Counted from the stretch's first letter, positions 1 to 9,861 are shown. The stretch: 64,000 bases of DNA from Acidobacteriota bacterium (GCA_003223215.1 QHYH01000100.1:62001-126000); one strand, 5' to 3'. Numbers and translations: made by a program. Notes: generated by a model not told the origin, from the letters alone.

Positions 1-505
1 CGGCCATGCGACCTGGAATTTCACCCACCATTTCGATCGTGCTTTCGGAGCTTGGTCGCCGTTCCTGGATGCGGGAGTAGGCAACACCATCCGGGACACG
101 CGGTATTTCACGAGACCGTTCACGAGCTTTGGCTATAACGCGGCGTTTACCGGAGGCCTGGAATACGATCGTGGGCGGTACAGTTTCCAGGCGGGCGCGT
201 ACGACGTGGCGCCCTGGGGGAACCAGACCATGTTCAGCCGCGTTTTTCGCTGCGGCGCCGCGGCGAGTTGCAGCGCAACTCGACGAATAAGCCACAACCG
301 CCACGGCTTCGCCAGTTCGAGCGTAACAAAGGGAGGCTCGGACCTGGTGCGCGACAACGGCTACGAAGCGGGGATCGATTTCAGGCCTGTTCATTATCTC
401 GACTTCGAATTCGCCTACAGCCGCAGCGTACCGCTGCATCTCAACAATTATTCGTTCGGGATGGGGGTCAATCTGAGTTCGCTCGTGCGGCAGCGGGCAC
501 ACTAG
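1..505 (+). CDS. C-terminal part of an outer-membrane beta-barrel protein (5' truncated by window)
   Basis: The reading frame is open from base 2 to the TAG at 503-505, so this is the last ~167 residues of a gene that starts outside the window. The visible chain alternates aromatic/hydrophobic and polar residues (WNFTHHFDR, GRYSFQAGAYDV, LDFEFAYSRSV, YSFGMGVNL), the pattern of amphipathic beta strands in an outer-membrane barrel. No specific family is recognised; an OmpA/OmpW-like or acyloxyacyl-hydrolase-like barrel is possible. The stretch after about base 235 (RCGAAASCSATRR) looks less barrel-like and could be an insertion loop or a sequence error. Confidence 0.55.
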   Translation, partial: GHATWNFTHHFDRAFGAWSPFLDAGVGNTIRDTRYFTRPFTSFGYNAAFTGGLEYDRGRYSFQAGAYDVAPWGNQTMFSRVFRCGAAASCSATRRISHNRHGFASSSVTKGGSDLVRDNGYEAGIDFRPVHYLDFEFAYSRSVPLHLNNYSFGMGVNLSSLVRQRAH

Positions 506-634
506 GCAAGCGCCCCGCACCGGAGCGTCGAGAGAGGTTGCCCGTTGCTAGAGACGTGCTAAAGGGCACCCCCAAAAGGAGCTCGCCGCGGCTTTGCCGA
601 CCAGCCCTCAGAACGGCGGCGACCCCCGTTTGGA

Positions 635-3382
635 CTAAAGCGGTTTGCCGTCGGGGCTGAGAAGGTGGAGTTCGCCGAGATTCAATTCTTTGACGCCCGC
701 TTCGATTTTCGAGCTGTCGCCGACAATCACCCAGGTCAAATGGTCCGGATGGATCACGGTTTTTGCGGCGTCCTCGAGGTCGCTCACCTTCAATGCCCGG
801 ACTTTGCCGGCGTAGGTTTCATAGTAATCGTCGGGTAAGCCAAATCGGACCAGGTCGAGGATCGACTGACCCACTTCGGTTTGCGTTTCGCGCGAGCCGG
901 GGAGGGTCAGCGTTTCGTTGGCTTGAACTTTTGCTAGCTCGTCAGGAGTGATGGGACGTGCGCCGAGGATGCCGTGGAATTCCTTGTTCGTTTCCTCGAG
1001 CGATTCCTTGGTTTTGTCGGTTTGCACGGGAGCAAGCGCGATAAATGGTCGTTGGCCTCGCGCGGGCCAGAGAATGCTTCTTGCGCCGTAGGACCAGTGC
1101 TTGTCCTCGCGCAAATTCAGATTGAGGCGCGAGCCAAACATCCCGCCAAAGGCGTCGTTCATGGCTTCCATGGCGATTTCCTTGGGGTTGACCTGCGGTG
1201 GTGCAACGATTCCGGCGATGATGACGGATTGCTGCGCGCCAGGCTTATCGATCAAATAGACGGCGGACTTCTGTGGAAGGGAAACGGTGCTGACATTCTT
1301 CTTGGGAACTTGTTCGGGTTTCCAGTTGGCGAAGAGTTTTTCAAGTTTGGGCCTGATTTCGGCGAGCGTGGTATCGCCCACAATGACCAGGGTGGCGTTG
1401 TTCGGGTGATACCAGGTGTCATGGAGCTTGACGAGGTCCTCCCGAGTCATTTTCGAAATGCTTTCGGTGGTGCCGGAGCCAGTGAGCGGATTTCCATAAG
1501 CGTGCCCTGCTCCGTAGAGCAGGCGCGGTAGAACGCGCAGCGCCATCTGAACGGGTGTGTTTTGCTCCCGTTCGATCGCCGCAAGCACTTGTTTCTGCTG
1601 ACGCCTGAAATCGCTCTCTGGAAAGGTCGGGTTCAGAATCACGTCGGCGAACAAATCGAGCGAAGGATCGAGTTTATCTTTAAGCGCGGACAACTCCACG
1701 AGGGACATATCGAGATTGGAGGAAGCGTGAAGTTCGGCTCCAAGAAGCGCCAGTTGGTCGCTGATCTGAAGGGCGCTTCTTGCGGTGGTGCCCCCATCGA
1801 GGAGGCCGGAGGTCATGCTGGCGGTTCCCGGAGCAACCGACTGGTCGGCGGCGTAACCGGAGTCAAAGGCCATCCAGAAATGCACCAGAGGCACTTCATG
1901 GCGCTCCGCGAGGATGATTTTCAATCCGTTCGAGAGAGTGCTGCGCTCGAACCTGGGCAACTTCAGTTCCGGCGGGGTGCCGGTTGCCGCAGGTTGCGAG
2001 CGGTCGGCGCCCTTGGCCGCGGCCTTGTAATCCGGGAAAGGATAGACTTCGAGGATGTAAACGCCATCGGACAGCCAGCGGTTCGCGGCGTCTCTCAAAT
2101 CTTCGGCGCTGGCCTCCTGCACGCGCTTTAGCGAAATCTTGTACGCTGCGGGATCGCCGAGGAACACCTGATTGCGCGCCAGCTGGTCGGACTTTCCACC
2201 GAATCCGCCAATGCGCTCGATGCCGCGGACAAAATTAGCCATGTACTCGGTCTTCACTCTTTGCAATTCTTCGGCACGGGGCCCGTCCCTTAAGAAATGA
2301 GCCAGTTCTTCATCAAGCTCTTTTTCCACCTGATCGAGATTTTGCCCGGGCCGAGCGGTGGCCTGAATGTAGAACTGCCCGGCGATTTCTCGTAAATCCA
2401 CATAGGCAATGGCGCTGGTGGCAATCTGGTCGTCGTAGATCAGGCGCTTATAGAGTCGCGAGGTTTTTCCGGTGCTGAGGATGTCGCTGACCAGGTCCAG
2501 GTAATCGGCGTCGGCCGATCCGTATTGGGGCATGTTCCAGATCTTGTAGATGCGGGCCTGAGGTACGCGGTCCTGAACGATTTGGCGGTGCGTGCCGGTC
2601 ATTTTGGCGATCCACACTTCCTGGTGGGCGACGGGCGGGCCCGGAGGGATATCGCCGAAGTACTTTTCGACTTTTTCTTTCGCGGTTTTCGCATCAATGT
2701 CTCCGGCGAGCACGAGCGTGACGTTGGACGGGCCGTAATAGGTCTTGAACCATTCCTGCACATCCTTCATGGAGGCGGCATCGAGGTCGGCCATGTCACC
2801 GATGGTGGTCCAAGAATAGGGATGGCCGGCAAGATAGGTATTGTGCGCGATGAGCTCGCGGGTGACGCCGTAGGGCTGGTTTTCGCCCTGCCGCTTTTCG
2901 TTTTGCACCACGCCGCGCTGGAGGTCGAGGGTCTTCTGATCTAGCGCGCCGAGCAGATGGCCCATGCGGTCGGATTCCATCCAGAGCGTATAGTCGAGAG
3001 CGTTCGTCGGCACGTCTTCAAAATAATTGGTGCGGTCGGTGTTGGTTGTGCCGTTCAGGTCCGTAGCGCCGATTTTCTCCATCGCGTCGATGTAGCGACC
3101 CGGTGCGTGCTCGCTGCCGCCAAACATCAGGTGCTCGAACAGATGCGCGAAACCCGTTTTGCCAAGCCTCTCGTTTTTCGAGCCGACGTGATACCAGACG
3201 TTCACGGCGACGATGGGGGCCTTGTGGTCTTCATGGACGATCAACGTAAGACCGTTGTTGAGCACGAATTTGTGAAAGGGGATGTCGATCTCGTCGCTAG
3301 CCTGCGCAAGCAGGCTGTAGGCGAAAACGCCGCATACCGCAAGCGCGAAGACGGGAATCAGTAGAAACATTTTGGACTTCAT
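635..3382 (-). CDS. M16 family (pitrilysin-like) zinc metallopeptidase, two-domain, secreted
   Basis: Predicted 915-residue peptidase. A signal peptide (MKSKMFLLIPVFALAVCGVF) is followed by the M16 inverted zinc motif HLFEH at residues 80-84, which supplies two His ligands and the catalytic Glu; NEKRQGE downstream fits the second conserved acidic region. The C-terminal half repeats the M16 fold without the HxxEH motif, as in many bacterial M16 proteins where one half is catalytic and the other closes the chamber. I place the start at 3382 because GGAGGG lies 8 bases upstream; an upstream in-frame ATG at 3409 would put non-signal residues before the hydrophobic core. It probably degrades peptides in the periplasm. 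It is divergent from thiG. Confidence 0.9.
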   Translation of the reverse strand: MKSKMFLLIPVFALAVCGVFAYSLLAQASDEIDIPFHKFVLNNGLTLIVHEDHKAPIVAVNVWYHVGSKNERLGKTGFAHLFEHLMFGGSEHAPGRYIDAMEKIGATDLNGTTNTDRTNYFEDVPTNALDYTLWMESDRMGHLLGALDQKTLDLQRGVVQNEKRQGENQPYGVTRELIAHNTYLAGHPYSWTTIGDMADLDAASMKDVQEWFKTYYGPSNVTLVLAGDIDAKTAKEKVEKYFGDIPPGPPVAHQEVWIAKMTGTHRQIVQDRVPQARIYKIWNMPQYGSADADYLDLVSDILSTGKTSRLYKRLIYDDQIATSAIAYVDLREIAGQFYIQATARPGQNLDQVEKELDEELAHFLRDGPRAEELQRVKTEYMANFVRGIERIGGFGGKSDQLARNQVFLGDPAAYKISLKRVQEASAEDLRDAANRWLSDGVYILEVYPFPDYKAAAKGADRSQPAATGTPPELKLPRFERSTLSNGLKIILAERHEVPLVHFWMAFDSGYAADQSVAPGTASMTSGLLDGGTTARSALQISDQLALLGAELHASSNLDMSLVELSALKDKLDPSLDLFADVILNPTFPESDFRRQQKQVLAAIEREQNTPVQMALRVLPRLLYGAGHAYGNPLTGSGTTESISKMTREDLVKLHDTWYHPNNATLVIVGDTTLAEIRPKLEKLFANWKPEQVPKKNVSTVSLPQKSAVYLIDKPGAQQSVIIAGIVAPPQVNPKEIAMEAMNDAFGGMFGSRLNLNLREDKHWSYGARSILWPARGQRPFIALAPVQTDKTKESLEETNKEFHGILGARPITPDELAKVQANETLTLPGSRETQTEVGQSILDLVRFGLPDDYYETYAGKVRALKVSDLEDAAKTVIHPDHLTWVIVGDSSKIEAGVKELNLGELHLLSPDGKPL

Positions 3383-3745
3383 TTTGGAGCCCTCCGGAGG
3401 GAAATGCATGGAACCCCTCAGAGAAGATCACAGCCGACGACACCACGTTTCCGGTATTGACGAAGACAACCACCGGAAAGTTCCTATGAAATTAGCTTCT
3501 GTTAGCTGGTGCAAGCAGTTTTTGTCCCTGATCTTTTCGACCTGCGAGTCTACACCTCCGTGCGTTGATTGGAAATCTTTCTCCGGAGGATTACGGAGGA
3601 TTATCGGCCGCCAGAGATCGAGCAAAGCAAATTTGGAGAAGCACGGGTCCAAGTGACCCGCCACTACCGTGGATACACAAATGGAGCCGGCCATCAGGAT
3701 TTGTTTCCGCGGTGCGCAGGGTCTAAAATCCAGTTGAGCCTATTT
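3383..3745. other. Intergenic region between divergent M16 peptidase and thiG
   Basis: This 363-base region presumably carries both divergent promoters. No TPP (THI-box) riboswitch core was recognised upstream of thiG, although thiazole synthase genes are often under one. A short tandem repetition of GGAGGATTA occurs around 3585-3603. Reading frames here lack coding character. Confidence 0.4.
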
Positions 3746-4522
3746 ATGCAAGATCATCTGGTGATTGCCGGGCGGGCGTTTCAATCGCGGCTCATCGTGG
3801 GAACAGGGAAGTACCGAAGCTTTCAGGAGATGGCGCGGGCGCACCGAGCTTCGGGCGCGGAGATGGTGACGGTGGCGGTGCGCCGCGTGAATCTGACGGA
3901 CAAATCGAAGGAATCGCTAATCGATTACATCGATCGCGAAAAGATTTTCATTTTGCCGAACACGGCGGCGTGTTCCACGGCGGACGAAGCCGTCCGCACG
4001 GCGCGGCTGGCGCGCGAAGTGGGGCTTTCGAATTGGATCAAGCTGGAAGTGATCGGGGATCAGCAGACCCTTTTTCCGGACACACAGCAGCTCCTCGAAG
4101 CGACCCGCGTTCTGGTCAAAGAAGGATTTGTCGTCCTGCCTTACAGTAACGACGATCTGATCACCGCGCGCAAACTGATTGACGCCGGCGCGGCGGCGGT
4201 GATGCCGCTCGCGGCGCCCATCGGTTCCGGCCTGGGCATTCAGAATCCCGCGAATCTGCGGATTCTGCGCGAGCGCATCACGGAAGTGCCGATGATTGTG
4301 GACGCGGGTGTCGGAACGGCCTCCGACGCGGCCATCGCCATGGAACTCGGCGCCGATGGCGTGCTGATGAACACCGCCATTGCTGAGGCGGAAGATGCCG
4401 TGCTCATGGCGGAAGCTATGCGAGACGCGGTCATCGCCGGACGGAAAGCCCATCTCGCCGGGCGCATGCCCAGACGGCTCTACGCCTCGGCTTCGAGCCC
4501 GATGAGCGGCGTCCTGCGCTAA
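3746..4522 (+). CDS. thiG: Thiazole synthase ThiG
   Basis: 258-residue TIM-barrel enzyme. It condenses 1-deoxy-xylulose 5-phosphate, dehydroglycine and ThiS-thiocarboxylate to the thiazole phosphate of thiamine. Family features run through the chain: [12 protein letters not shown] near the N-terminus, LPNTAAC at 70-76, the Schiff-base lysine in [10 protein letters not shown] (Lys99), [24 protein letters not shown] and the phosphate-binding [11 protein letters not shown] and [12 protein letters not shown] segments. The frame is open upstream to 3569, but the ATG at 3746 matches the family start ([10 protein letters not shown]). No thiS, thiF, thiH/O, thiC or thiE gene adjoins it, so the rest of the pathway is encoded elsewhere. 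Confidence 0.95.
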   Translation: MQDHLVIAGRAFQSRLIVGTGKYRSFQEMARAHRASGAEMVTVAVRRVNLTDKSKESLIDYIDREKIFILPNTAACSTADEAVRTARLAREVGLSNWIKLEVIGDQQTLFPDTQQLLEATRVLVKEGFVVLPYSNDDLITARKLIDAGAAAVMPLAAPIGSGLGIQNPANLRILRERITEVPMIVDAGVGTASDAAIAMELGADGVLMNTAIAEAEDAVLMAEAMRDAVIAGRKAHLAGRMPRRLYASASSPMSGVLR

Positions 4523-4588
4523 AGGGAAGCTAGTGTCGGGTGACAGGGATCCCTTCGGCCACCGAGAAAAGTGAATCGGGAGGCCCCC

Positions 4589-4936
4589 ATGTCGGCGTTG
4601 CAAACCCTTCTTGTAACCGTCGGGGTCTTTCTGCTCGCCTGCGGCATGGCGCGGCCCCAAGCGCAACCGGCGACCTCCTCCGCGCACGCTCGGGTGGAAT
4701 GGCAGTCCCGCAAGGTCACGATCTTGTCAACGAGAAGTGGAGTGGGCACGGCTGGCGCCACGGATAGTTTGAAAGATGGAATGCAGACCCCGCCCGATAA
4801 TTCCGGTTCCTCCGACCCCTCCAACCGGGCAAAAGGGTGGGCCACAGGCGACGGTATCCTGTACCAACGAGCTAAGGTTTTTACCCAACTAACGGATTCG
4901 CAACAAAAAACCAGAAGCCCACTGCCACTTTTCTAA
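4589..4936 (+). CDS. Small hypothetical secreted protein
   Basis: Possible 115-residue protein. The ATG at 4589 has GGGAGG 5 bases upstream and the first ~28 residues (MSALQTLLVTVGVFLLACGM followed by ARPQAQ) form a plausible signal peptide with a lipobox-like LLAC. The rest (Ser/Thr/Gln/Gly-rich, ending in RSPLPLF) matches no family I recognise. The case rests on the ribosome site and signal sequence only, and it may be non-coding. Confidence 0.35.
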   Translation: MSALQTLLVTVGVFLLACGMARPQAQPATSSAHARVEWQSRKVTILSTRSGVGTAGATDSLKDGMQTPPDNSGSSDPSNRAKGWATGDGILYQRAKVFTQLTDSQQKTRSPLPLF

Positions 4937-5197
4937 TTCGTTGACACTACTAAGGGGAGCCGCGCGGGTACCTATGACTTCGTGGGACGGAAGCGGCGGG
5001 CCGCCGGGGCCGCAAGCCCTGTTGATGGGTTCTGGGTCACGGCATGGGTTGGCCACCGCCGCCGTCTTTGTCGTAGGGCAAGAAAGCCGTGTCCTGCCGG
5101 GTCGTACTCTAGCGACAGCCCACGTTGTGAGACAGGCTCGTTGTCGTCCGATATCGGGCGCGGAACGCGGTAGGTGGAGTCAATCTCTCGGGCTCTT

Positions 5198-6607
5198 ATG
5201 GAAACAAAGTCGCGCGTGTGGGATTCGCCGTTACTGAAACACTTGCTTATCGGCCTGGCCGCCTGTGTCACCTACGTCCTCGCCGCGAAGCTGAGCCTCC
5301 GCCTTGCCACGGTGCATCCGAGCGCGAGTCCGTTCTGGCCGCCTACGGGCCTTGCCATCCTCACGCTTCTTCTTCTCGGTCAACGGTATTGGCCGGCGAT
5401 TTTCCTGGGAGCGTTCCTGGTCAATCTGACGACCGCAGGGTCGCTGTTCACCTCGCTCGGTATTGCGGCCGGAAACGCCCTTGAGGCTGTCACTGCGACG
5501 TATTTGGTTTCGCGCTTCGCCAACGGTAAGGACGTGTTTGATCGAACCAGGGACATTCTCCTTTTTGCTCTTTATGGAGGCATTTTGAGCACGGCCGTGG
5601 CTGCCACATTCGGCGTCACCAGCCTGGCATTAGGCGGTTTTGCGCCGTGGCGTCAGTACGCCATCATCTGGCGCACCTGGTGGCTGGGAGACGCTGCCGG
5701 GGCGCTTGTTTTCACGCCGTTCCTGCTTCTGTGGTGCACCAATCTAAGCTGGAAATGGTCAAAGCCGCGGTTTGCCGAAGCCGCCGCACTTTTGGTTTCG
5801 ACGCTGCTGATCTCGGGAATCGTTTTCGGGCCGCTGCTGCATTCAGAAGTCAGAAACGATCCTTGGACATTTCTCTGCACGCCATTTCTCATCTGGGCGG
5901 CGTTTCGCTTTGGGCCGCGCGAGACTTCCGCGGTCATCTGCGTGGTGTGCGCGATTGCAGTGGTGGGTACGACGCACGGGTACGGACCGTTTGCGCGCCG
6001 GTCGCCGAATGATTCGCTGTTGCTCATGCAATCGTTTCTTTCCATCCAGGCGCTCATGACGCTGGTCTTTGCGGCAGAGGTTTCCGAACGCCGTCGCCAG
6101 GAGGAACACGCCCGGATGCTAGCCGTGCGGGATCCTCTGACGGGTTTGGCGAACTACCGATTGCTGGTGGAGCGCGTCGCCGAGGAGATCCGACGTTACG
6201 GGCGCACCGGCAAGCCATTCGCGGTTCTGTTGCTGGACCTCGATGCTTTGAAAAAAATCAATGATGAGTACGGGCACCTGGTCGGCAGCCTGGCGATTTG
6301 CCGCGTGGCGGAGGTATTGCACTTGAGCTGCCGCGAAACGGACACGGCCGCGCGGTACGGCGGAGACGAATTCGCGCTGGTGCTGACGGAAAGCACAGCG
6401 GAATCGGCCACGGTGGTGGCCCGGCGCGTGGCCGAGCGATTGTCGCAGGATGCGGAAGAGCCGCGCATCTCGGTGAGCATCGGCGTTGCCGAATTTCCGC
6501 GCGACGGCGCCACCATCGAACACCTGCTCAGCGCCGCAGACCATGCGCTTTACAATGACAAGCGCCTGGGCGTTGGGCAGTCCCATCGGTCGGAAGCCAA
6601 GAAGTAA
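5198..6607 (+). CDS. MASE1-domain diguanylate cyclase (GGDEF)
   Basis: 469-residue inner-membrane protein. Residues ~13-295 are a MASE1-type sensory module of about eight hydrophobic helices (PFWPPTGLAILTLLLLGQRYWP is characteristic). A GGDEF domain follows from ~308 (RDPLTGLANYRLL) with the intact active-site GGDEF at 388-392. The product-inhibition I-site RETD lies at 379-382, exactly five residues before GGDEF. It therefore most likely makes cyclic-di-GMP from two GTP and is feedback-inhibited. An in-frame GTG at 5174 is an alternative start. The PilZ protein at 24027-24914 is a possible c-di-GMP effector but is not linked to it. Confidence 0.92.
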   Translation: METKSRVWDSPLLKHLLIGLAACVTYVLAAKLSLRLATVHPSASPFWPPTGLAILTLLLLGQRYWPAIFLGAFLVNLTTAGSLFTSLGIAAGNALEAVTATYLVSRFANGKDVFDRTRDILLFALYGGILSTAVAATFGVTSLALGGFAPWRQYAIIWRTWWLGDAAGALVFTPFLLLWCTNLSWKWSKPRFAEAAALLVSTLLISGIVFGPLLHSEVRNDPWTFLCTPFLIWAAFRFGPRETSAVICVVCAIAVVGTTHGYGPFARRSPNDSLLLMQSFLSIQALMTLVFAAEVSERRRQEEHARMLAVRDPLTGLANYRLLVERVAEEIRRYGRTGKPFAVLLLDLDALKKINDEYGHLVGSLAICRVAEVLHLSCRETDTAARYGGDEFALVLTESTAESATVVARRVAERLSQDAEEPRISVSIGVAEFPRDGATIEHLLSAADHALYNDKRLGVGQSHRSEAKK

Positions 6608-6644
6608 CGCCGAGCCTCTCCTCAACGTTCCAAAGTAGGCGGTC

Positions 6645-7175
6645 TTAGCCGCCAGCAGCTTTGCGCGCCTGGGCGTCGTCGTAACTTTCGCCGTAAATGG
6701 AAGGCACTTTCGCACCCATGCAGCGCAGATAGGAAGAAAGCTGGCCGCGATGGTGAATGGTATGGACCATCCCGAGCAGCGCAAAGCTGACGGCCGGCCG
6801 CTGGAACAACCCGCGAAAATCCACCATCTTGACGAGCTGCTCGCCGCTAAGCTTTTTGAGCGCTTCGTAATTTTTTGCGAAGTGCTGCTCGTACCAGGAG
6901 GCGATCTCCTGCGGCGTCTTCACCGTGTCCGGAATCGTGGCGGCGTTAGCGTCGAACACACCGTTGATTACCGTCTCGAGAAAGCGGTTCTCCGCAACGG
7001 CGATGTGGCGGACGAGCTCAATGGCGTTCTTGGATACGGGGTCCGGGCGGTGCTGACATTTGTCCGCGGGCACCGCCTCCAATACTTTCCTGGTGATGCG
7101 GCTTTCGTTTTTTAGTGAGCCCAAGTAGACATTTTGCAGCAAGAACAGCGCTTGATCGGCCGTCAGCTCGCTCAT
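6645..7175 (-). CDS. DinB family protein
   Basis: 176-residue protein with the four-helix DinB/YfiT-like layout. Candidate metal ligands are His in LVRHIAVAENRF (helix 2) and the conserved C-terminal HTIHHRGQLSSYLRCMG, where HxxxHRGQ is the family signature. Members bind a divalent metal and are mostly uncharacterised; some are bacillithiol- or mycothiol-dependent transferases. It is convergent with the diguanylate cyclase. Confidence 0.85.
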   Translation of the reverse strand: MSELTADQALFLLQNVYLGSLKNESRITRKVLEAVPADKCQHRPDPVSKNAIELVRHIAVAENRFLETVINGVFDANAATIPDTVKTPQEIASWYEQHFAKNYEALKKLSGEQLVKMVDFRGLFQRPAVSFALLGMVHTIHHRGQLSSYLRCMGAKVPSIYGESYDDAQARKAAGG

Positions 7176-7264
7176 TTCTCATCCTCCTCGACTTGTAGTT
7201 GTCCGTGAGATGGTAACGTATTTCCGGGACCGGGCTTCCTGGGCGATTCGATGCGCGAAGTTTA

Positions 7265-7594
7265 CTACGGTTTCATCCGGGCTGGCCTTTGGTTGCTCCG
7301 CCTACCGCCGTATGGTGTCGCCTTGCCGTCGACGACGTTGGCGACATAGCGGCCTGCCGAAAGAAACTGCATGACCTTGTGTCCTCGACCGGCGAGTTGT
7401 GCCCATCGGGAAGCGGTCTCGGGGTTTTGCTCCAAACCGCGCAATTCCTGGTGATCGAAGACAAAATCGACTTCGCGCAAGCGTTTCTTCGGGGTTGTGC
7501 GGACCGGAAAAGTCTGCCCTTCAAGCTCGACTGCCGGGGCGTGCTCCACCATCGTTGCGCGCCAGACTTTGCGTAGCGCTTCTTCCAGCGTCAT
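7265..7594 (-). CDS. Small hypothetical protein downstream of CPBP protease
   Basis: 109-residue soluble protein (MTLEEALRKVWRATMVEHAP...). The ATG at 7594 has GGAGG 4 bases upstream, which makes translation likely. It is rich in charged residues with a Gly/Arg/Pro tail (YGGRRSNQRPARMKP). It lies 46 bases after the CPBP gene in the same direction, so the two may be co-transcribed. No family is recognised. Confidence 0.6.
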   Translation of the reverse strand: MTLEEALRKVWRATMVEHAPAVELEGQTFPVRTTPKKRLREVDFVFDHQELRGLEQNPETASRWAQLAGRGHKVMQFLSAGRYVANVVDGKATPYGGRRSNQRPARMKP

Positions 7595-7640
7595 CGTTCC
7601 TCCAGCCTTCCCCCTACCGTCGCGACTGCCCTCCCTTGCG

Positions 7641-8612
7641 TCACAGAGTGCGGAACAGGAAGTGCCACGTCGTGTCCACCGCCGCGTGGACAATCGCGGA
7701 GGCAAAGATGGAGCCCGTTCGGCGCCACGTCCAGCCGTAGAAAATTCCGGCAATGGAGGCCAGCGCGACGTAGCGCCAGTTGGGAAATCCCAGATTGGTG
7801 ATGTGGGAAAACCCGAAGAGAACCGAAGCCGTCCACCAGCCGACAATTTCGCTTTTGGACGCCCGCGATAACACATTCTGGAGCAAGCCCCGAAATAGAA
7901 ATTCCTCAGGCCACGCCGTGAAGAAGAGAATGGCCAGCGCGGTCAACGGCAACGACTCCCACTCTCCCCATCGCGGCGCCCATTGAATGAAGCGCATGCC
8001 CGTTCCGAGAGGCATGGCGATACACGCAAAAGCGAGGAAGCTGGCCAGGATGAAAAAGCCCCAATTACGGCCCCAGCCGATCGAGTAACCGATGCCGTCG
8101 GTGTGGCGCAGGAGCACGAACGCCGCGAGCGACACGTTCAAGCACAACAGAACGGTCATGGCGTAGGCGAGCTGCCCGCCGGGAAAGGGCCAGAGCCAGT
8201 GCGACATCGAGAAGCCCCAGTGGTTGGGGAAGGGCTTTACGGCAACCCAAATCCCCACGATGATCGCAAAGTCTTGCCACGTGCCTGCGGGCTTTCGTTC
8301 TGCGGATGCCGCGACGGCCAGCGGAACGAATACCAGGACGGCGGCAGTTGCGGCACGGCCCAAGGTAAAAGTGTTTGTCCCCAGCGCGTAAATCAGGTAG
8401 ACAAGAAACAACGCCGCGCCGAGCAAGTAGGCGGCGCCGGCGCCCAAGCGGGTGGCGAGGATGGTTTCCGCACCGCGCGCGGCAAACAGCAGCATGACCA
8501 GAAAGAGGAAGGCGAAGCTGGTAAGGGTCGCCGCAAATTCGTGGCCGCCGTAACCCTTCCACACGGCAAAGAACACTCCAATGAGGGTCAACAGCGCCCA
8601 CAGGCCGAGCAT
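7641..8612 (-). CDS. CPBP family intramembrane glutamic endopeptidase
   Basis: About 323 residues with many hydrophobic helices. The C-terminal part has the three CPBP/Abi signatures in order: PEEFLFRGLLQN (EExxxR, catalytic Glu pair), FGFSHI (FxxxH) and IVHAAVDTTWH (HxxxD). These form the active site of Rce1-type membrane proteases. The N-terminal half is an additional set of helices of unknown role. The ATG at 8612 avoids overlap with the divergent gene at 8665; a TTG at 8645 is an alternative start. Substrate unknown. Confidence 0.85.
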   Translation of the reverse strand: MLGLWALLTLIGVFFAVWKGYGGHEFAATLTSFAFLFLVMLLFAARGAETILATRLGAGAAYLLGAALFLVYLIYALGTNTFTLGRAATAAVLVFVPLAVAASAERKPAGTWQDFAIIVGIWVAVKPFPNHWGFSMSHWLWPFPGGQLAYAMTVLLCLNVSLAAFVLLRHTDGIGYSIGWGRNWGFFILASFLAFACIAMPLGTGMRFIQWAPRWGEWESLPLTALAILFFTAWPEEFLFRGLLQNVLSRASKSEIVGWWTASVLFGFSHITNLGFPNWRYVALASIAGIFYGWTWRRTGSIFASAIVHAAVDTTWHFLFRTL

Positions 8613-8664
8613 CGAGAACAGTCCGAGTTGGCGCGTGACGGGCAAGCGGGAATTGTAACGTAAG

Positions 8665-9861
8665 ATGCAAGCGCAGATGAACTCCGGGGTCGCGCAGCAA
8701 CCGCCGCAAAGGGCGCGGGTGTTGCCGCCGTCCAAGACGACCCGTCTGGCGTACATCGACTGGATGCGCGGGCTCGCTTGCGTGCTGATGTTTCAGACGC
8801 ACTGCTACGACTCGTGGCTCAGCCCCGCGGCGAGAAAATCTTCTTCGCTGATCATTTGGTCGCAGCTGGGGGGAACCCTGCCGGCGCCGCTCTTCATTTT
8901 TCTTGCGGGGGTCTCTTTTGCCCTGGTCACGGAGCGCTTGCGCGAGAAGGGTGTCGAACGTCACGCCATCGCAAAGCAAACCATTCTCCGCGGCGCGGAA
9001 ATTTTCGGCATGGGCTTGCTTTTTCGCGCACAGGAATTTGCCCTCGGTTATCCCTGGTCGCCCTGGAGCGATCTGCTGCGCGTGGATGTCCTGAACATCC
9101 TCGGGTTGTCGATGATGCTCATGGGCGTTCTCTGTTGGGCGACGGGCGACGGAGCGATGGCCATTGCGCGAAGGCGCACTCTCGTTGGTGGCGTCTTGGC
9201 GGCTGCCGCCGTGGCGTTCGTCACTCCGCTGCTCTGGACGACGCACCGGCCAAAGTTTCTGCCGTGGCCGCTCGAGTCTTATATAAACGGCGTGCATATC
9301 TTCGACCAACCGCAGCCGTGGCTGTTTCCGCTGTTTCCGTGGTCGGCGTTTGCGTTTGCGGGCCTGGCTACAGGGTTCTACTTGTTCTCGGATTTCGCCA
9401 AACCAAAACAGGGGCTGGCTTTCGCCGCGTTAGGCGGCGCGGGGATTCTCGCTGGCGCTCTGTCGACGGTCTTTGATTCGTCGCGCTTCCACCTCTACGC
9501 TGTTTACGACTACTGGCACAGCAGCCCTAATTTCTTCCTCATGCGCTGCGGCATCCTGCTTACGATTCTTTTTCTCGTTTACGTCTGGTGTCGTTGGGGA
9601 TTCGCGCAAAAAGGCTTCAGCCCCATCATCCAGCTGGGAAGCACTTCGCTGCTGGTTTACTGGGTGCACATCGAGTTTGTCTACGGAAGGTTTTCGATTC
9701 TGCCCAAGGGACAATGCGGCGCGCGCAAAGCCACCGCGGGATTGCTGACGATTTTTCTGGCGATGGTGCTGCTTTCCGTAGCCCGCACAACGTGGAAAAA
9801 GCGAAAGCTCAAGGCTTTGCACCAGGGTCTTGCGGTAACTGCAGCGACTGCGGAATCTTGA
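8665..9861 (+). CDS. HGSNAT-like / DUF1624 membrane acyltransferase
   Basis: 398-residue polytopic protein. The opening motif RLAYIDWMRGLACVLMFQTH, with His46, and PLFIFLAGVSFALV are typical of the heparan-alpha-glucosaminide N-acetyltransferase (YeiB/DUF1624) catalytic domain, which moves acyl groups across the membrane onto extracytoplasmic sugars. About ten hydrophobic segments follow, ending in a short basic tail. It is divergent from the CPBP gene, and its 3' end overlaps the convergent ftsB gene by 53 bases. Substrate not inferable. Confidence 0.8.
   Translation: MQAQMNSGVAQQPPQRARVLPPSKTTRLAYIDWMRGLACVLMFQTHCYDSWLSPAARKSSSLIIWSQLGGTLPAPLFIFLAGVSFALVTERLREKGVERHAIAKQTILRGAEIFGMGLLFRAQEFALGYPWSPWSDLLRVDVLNILGLSMMLMGVLCWATGDGAMAIARRRTLVGGVLAAAAVAFVTPLLWTTHRPKFLPWPLESYINGVHIFDQPQPWLFPLFPWSAFAFAGLATGFYLFSDFAKPKQGLAFAALGGAGILAGALSTVFDSSRFHLYAVYDYWHSSPNFFLMRCGILLTILFLVYVWCRWGFAQKGFSPIIQLGSTSLLVYWVHIEFVYGRFSILPKGQCGARKATAGLLTIFLAMVLLSVARTTWKKRKLKALHQGLAVTAATAES

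Noticed and set aside
3569-3745. N-terminal extension of thiG
   Set aside because: The extra 59 codons have no family similarity, and the ATG at 3746 gives the normal ThiG start and length.
3383-3745. TPP riboswitch before thiG
   Set aside because: CTCAGAGA-like words are present near 3416 but on the wrong side and without the paired THI-box core.
4937-5197. Possible GEMM (cyclic-di-GMP) riboswitch before the diguanylate cyclase
   Set aside because: GGGACG and some GC-rich hairpins occur, but the conserved GEMM core and tetraloop receptor could not be found.
8065-9309. A 414-codon minus-strand frame spanning the CPBP and acyltransferase genes
   Set aside because: It crosses two well-supported divergent genes and its Arg-rich product has no domains.
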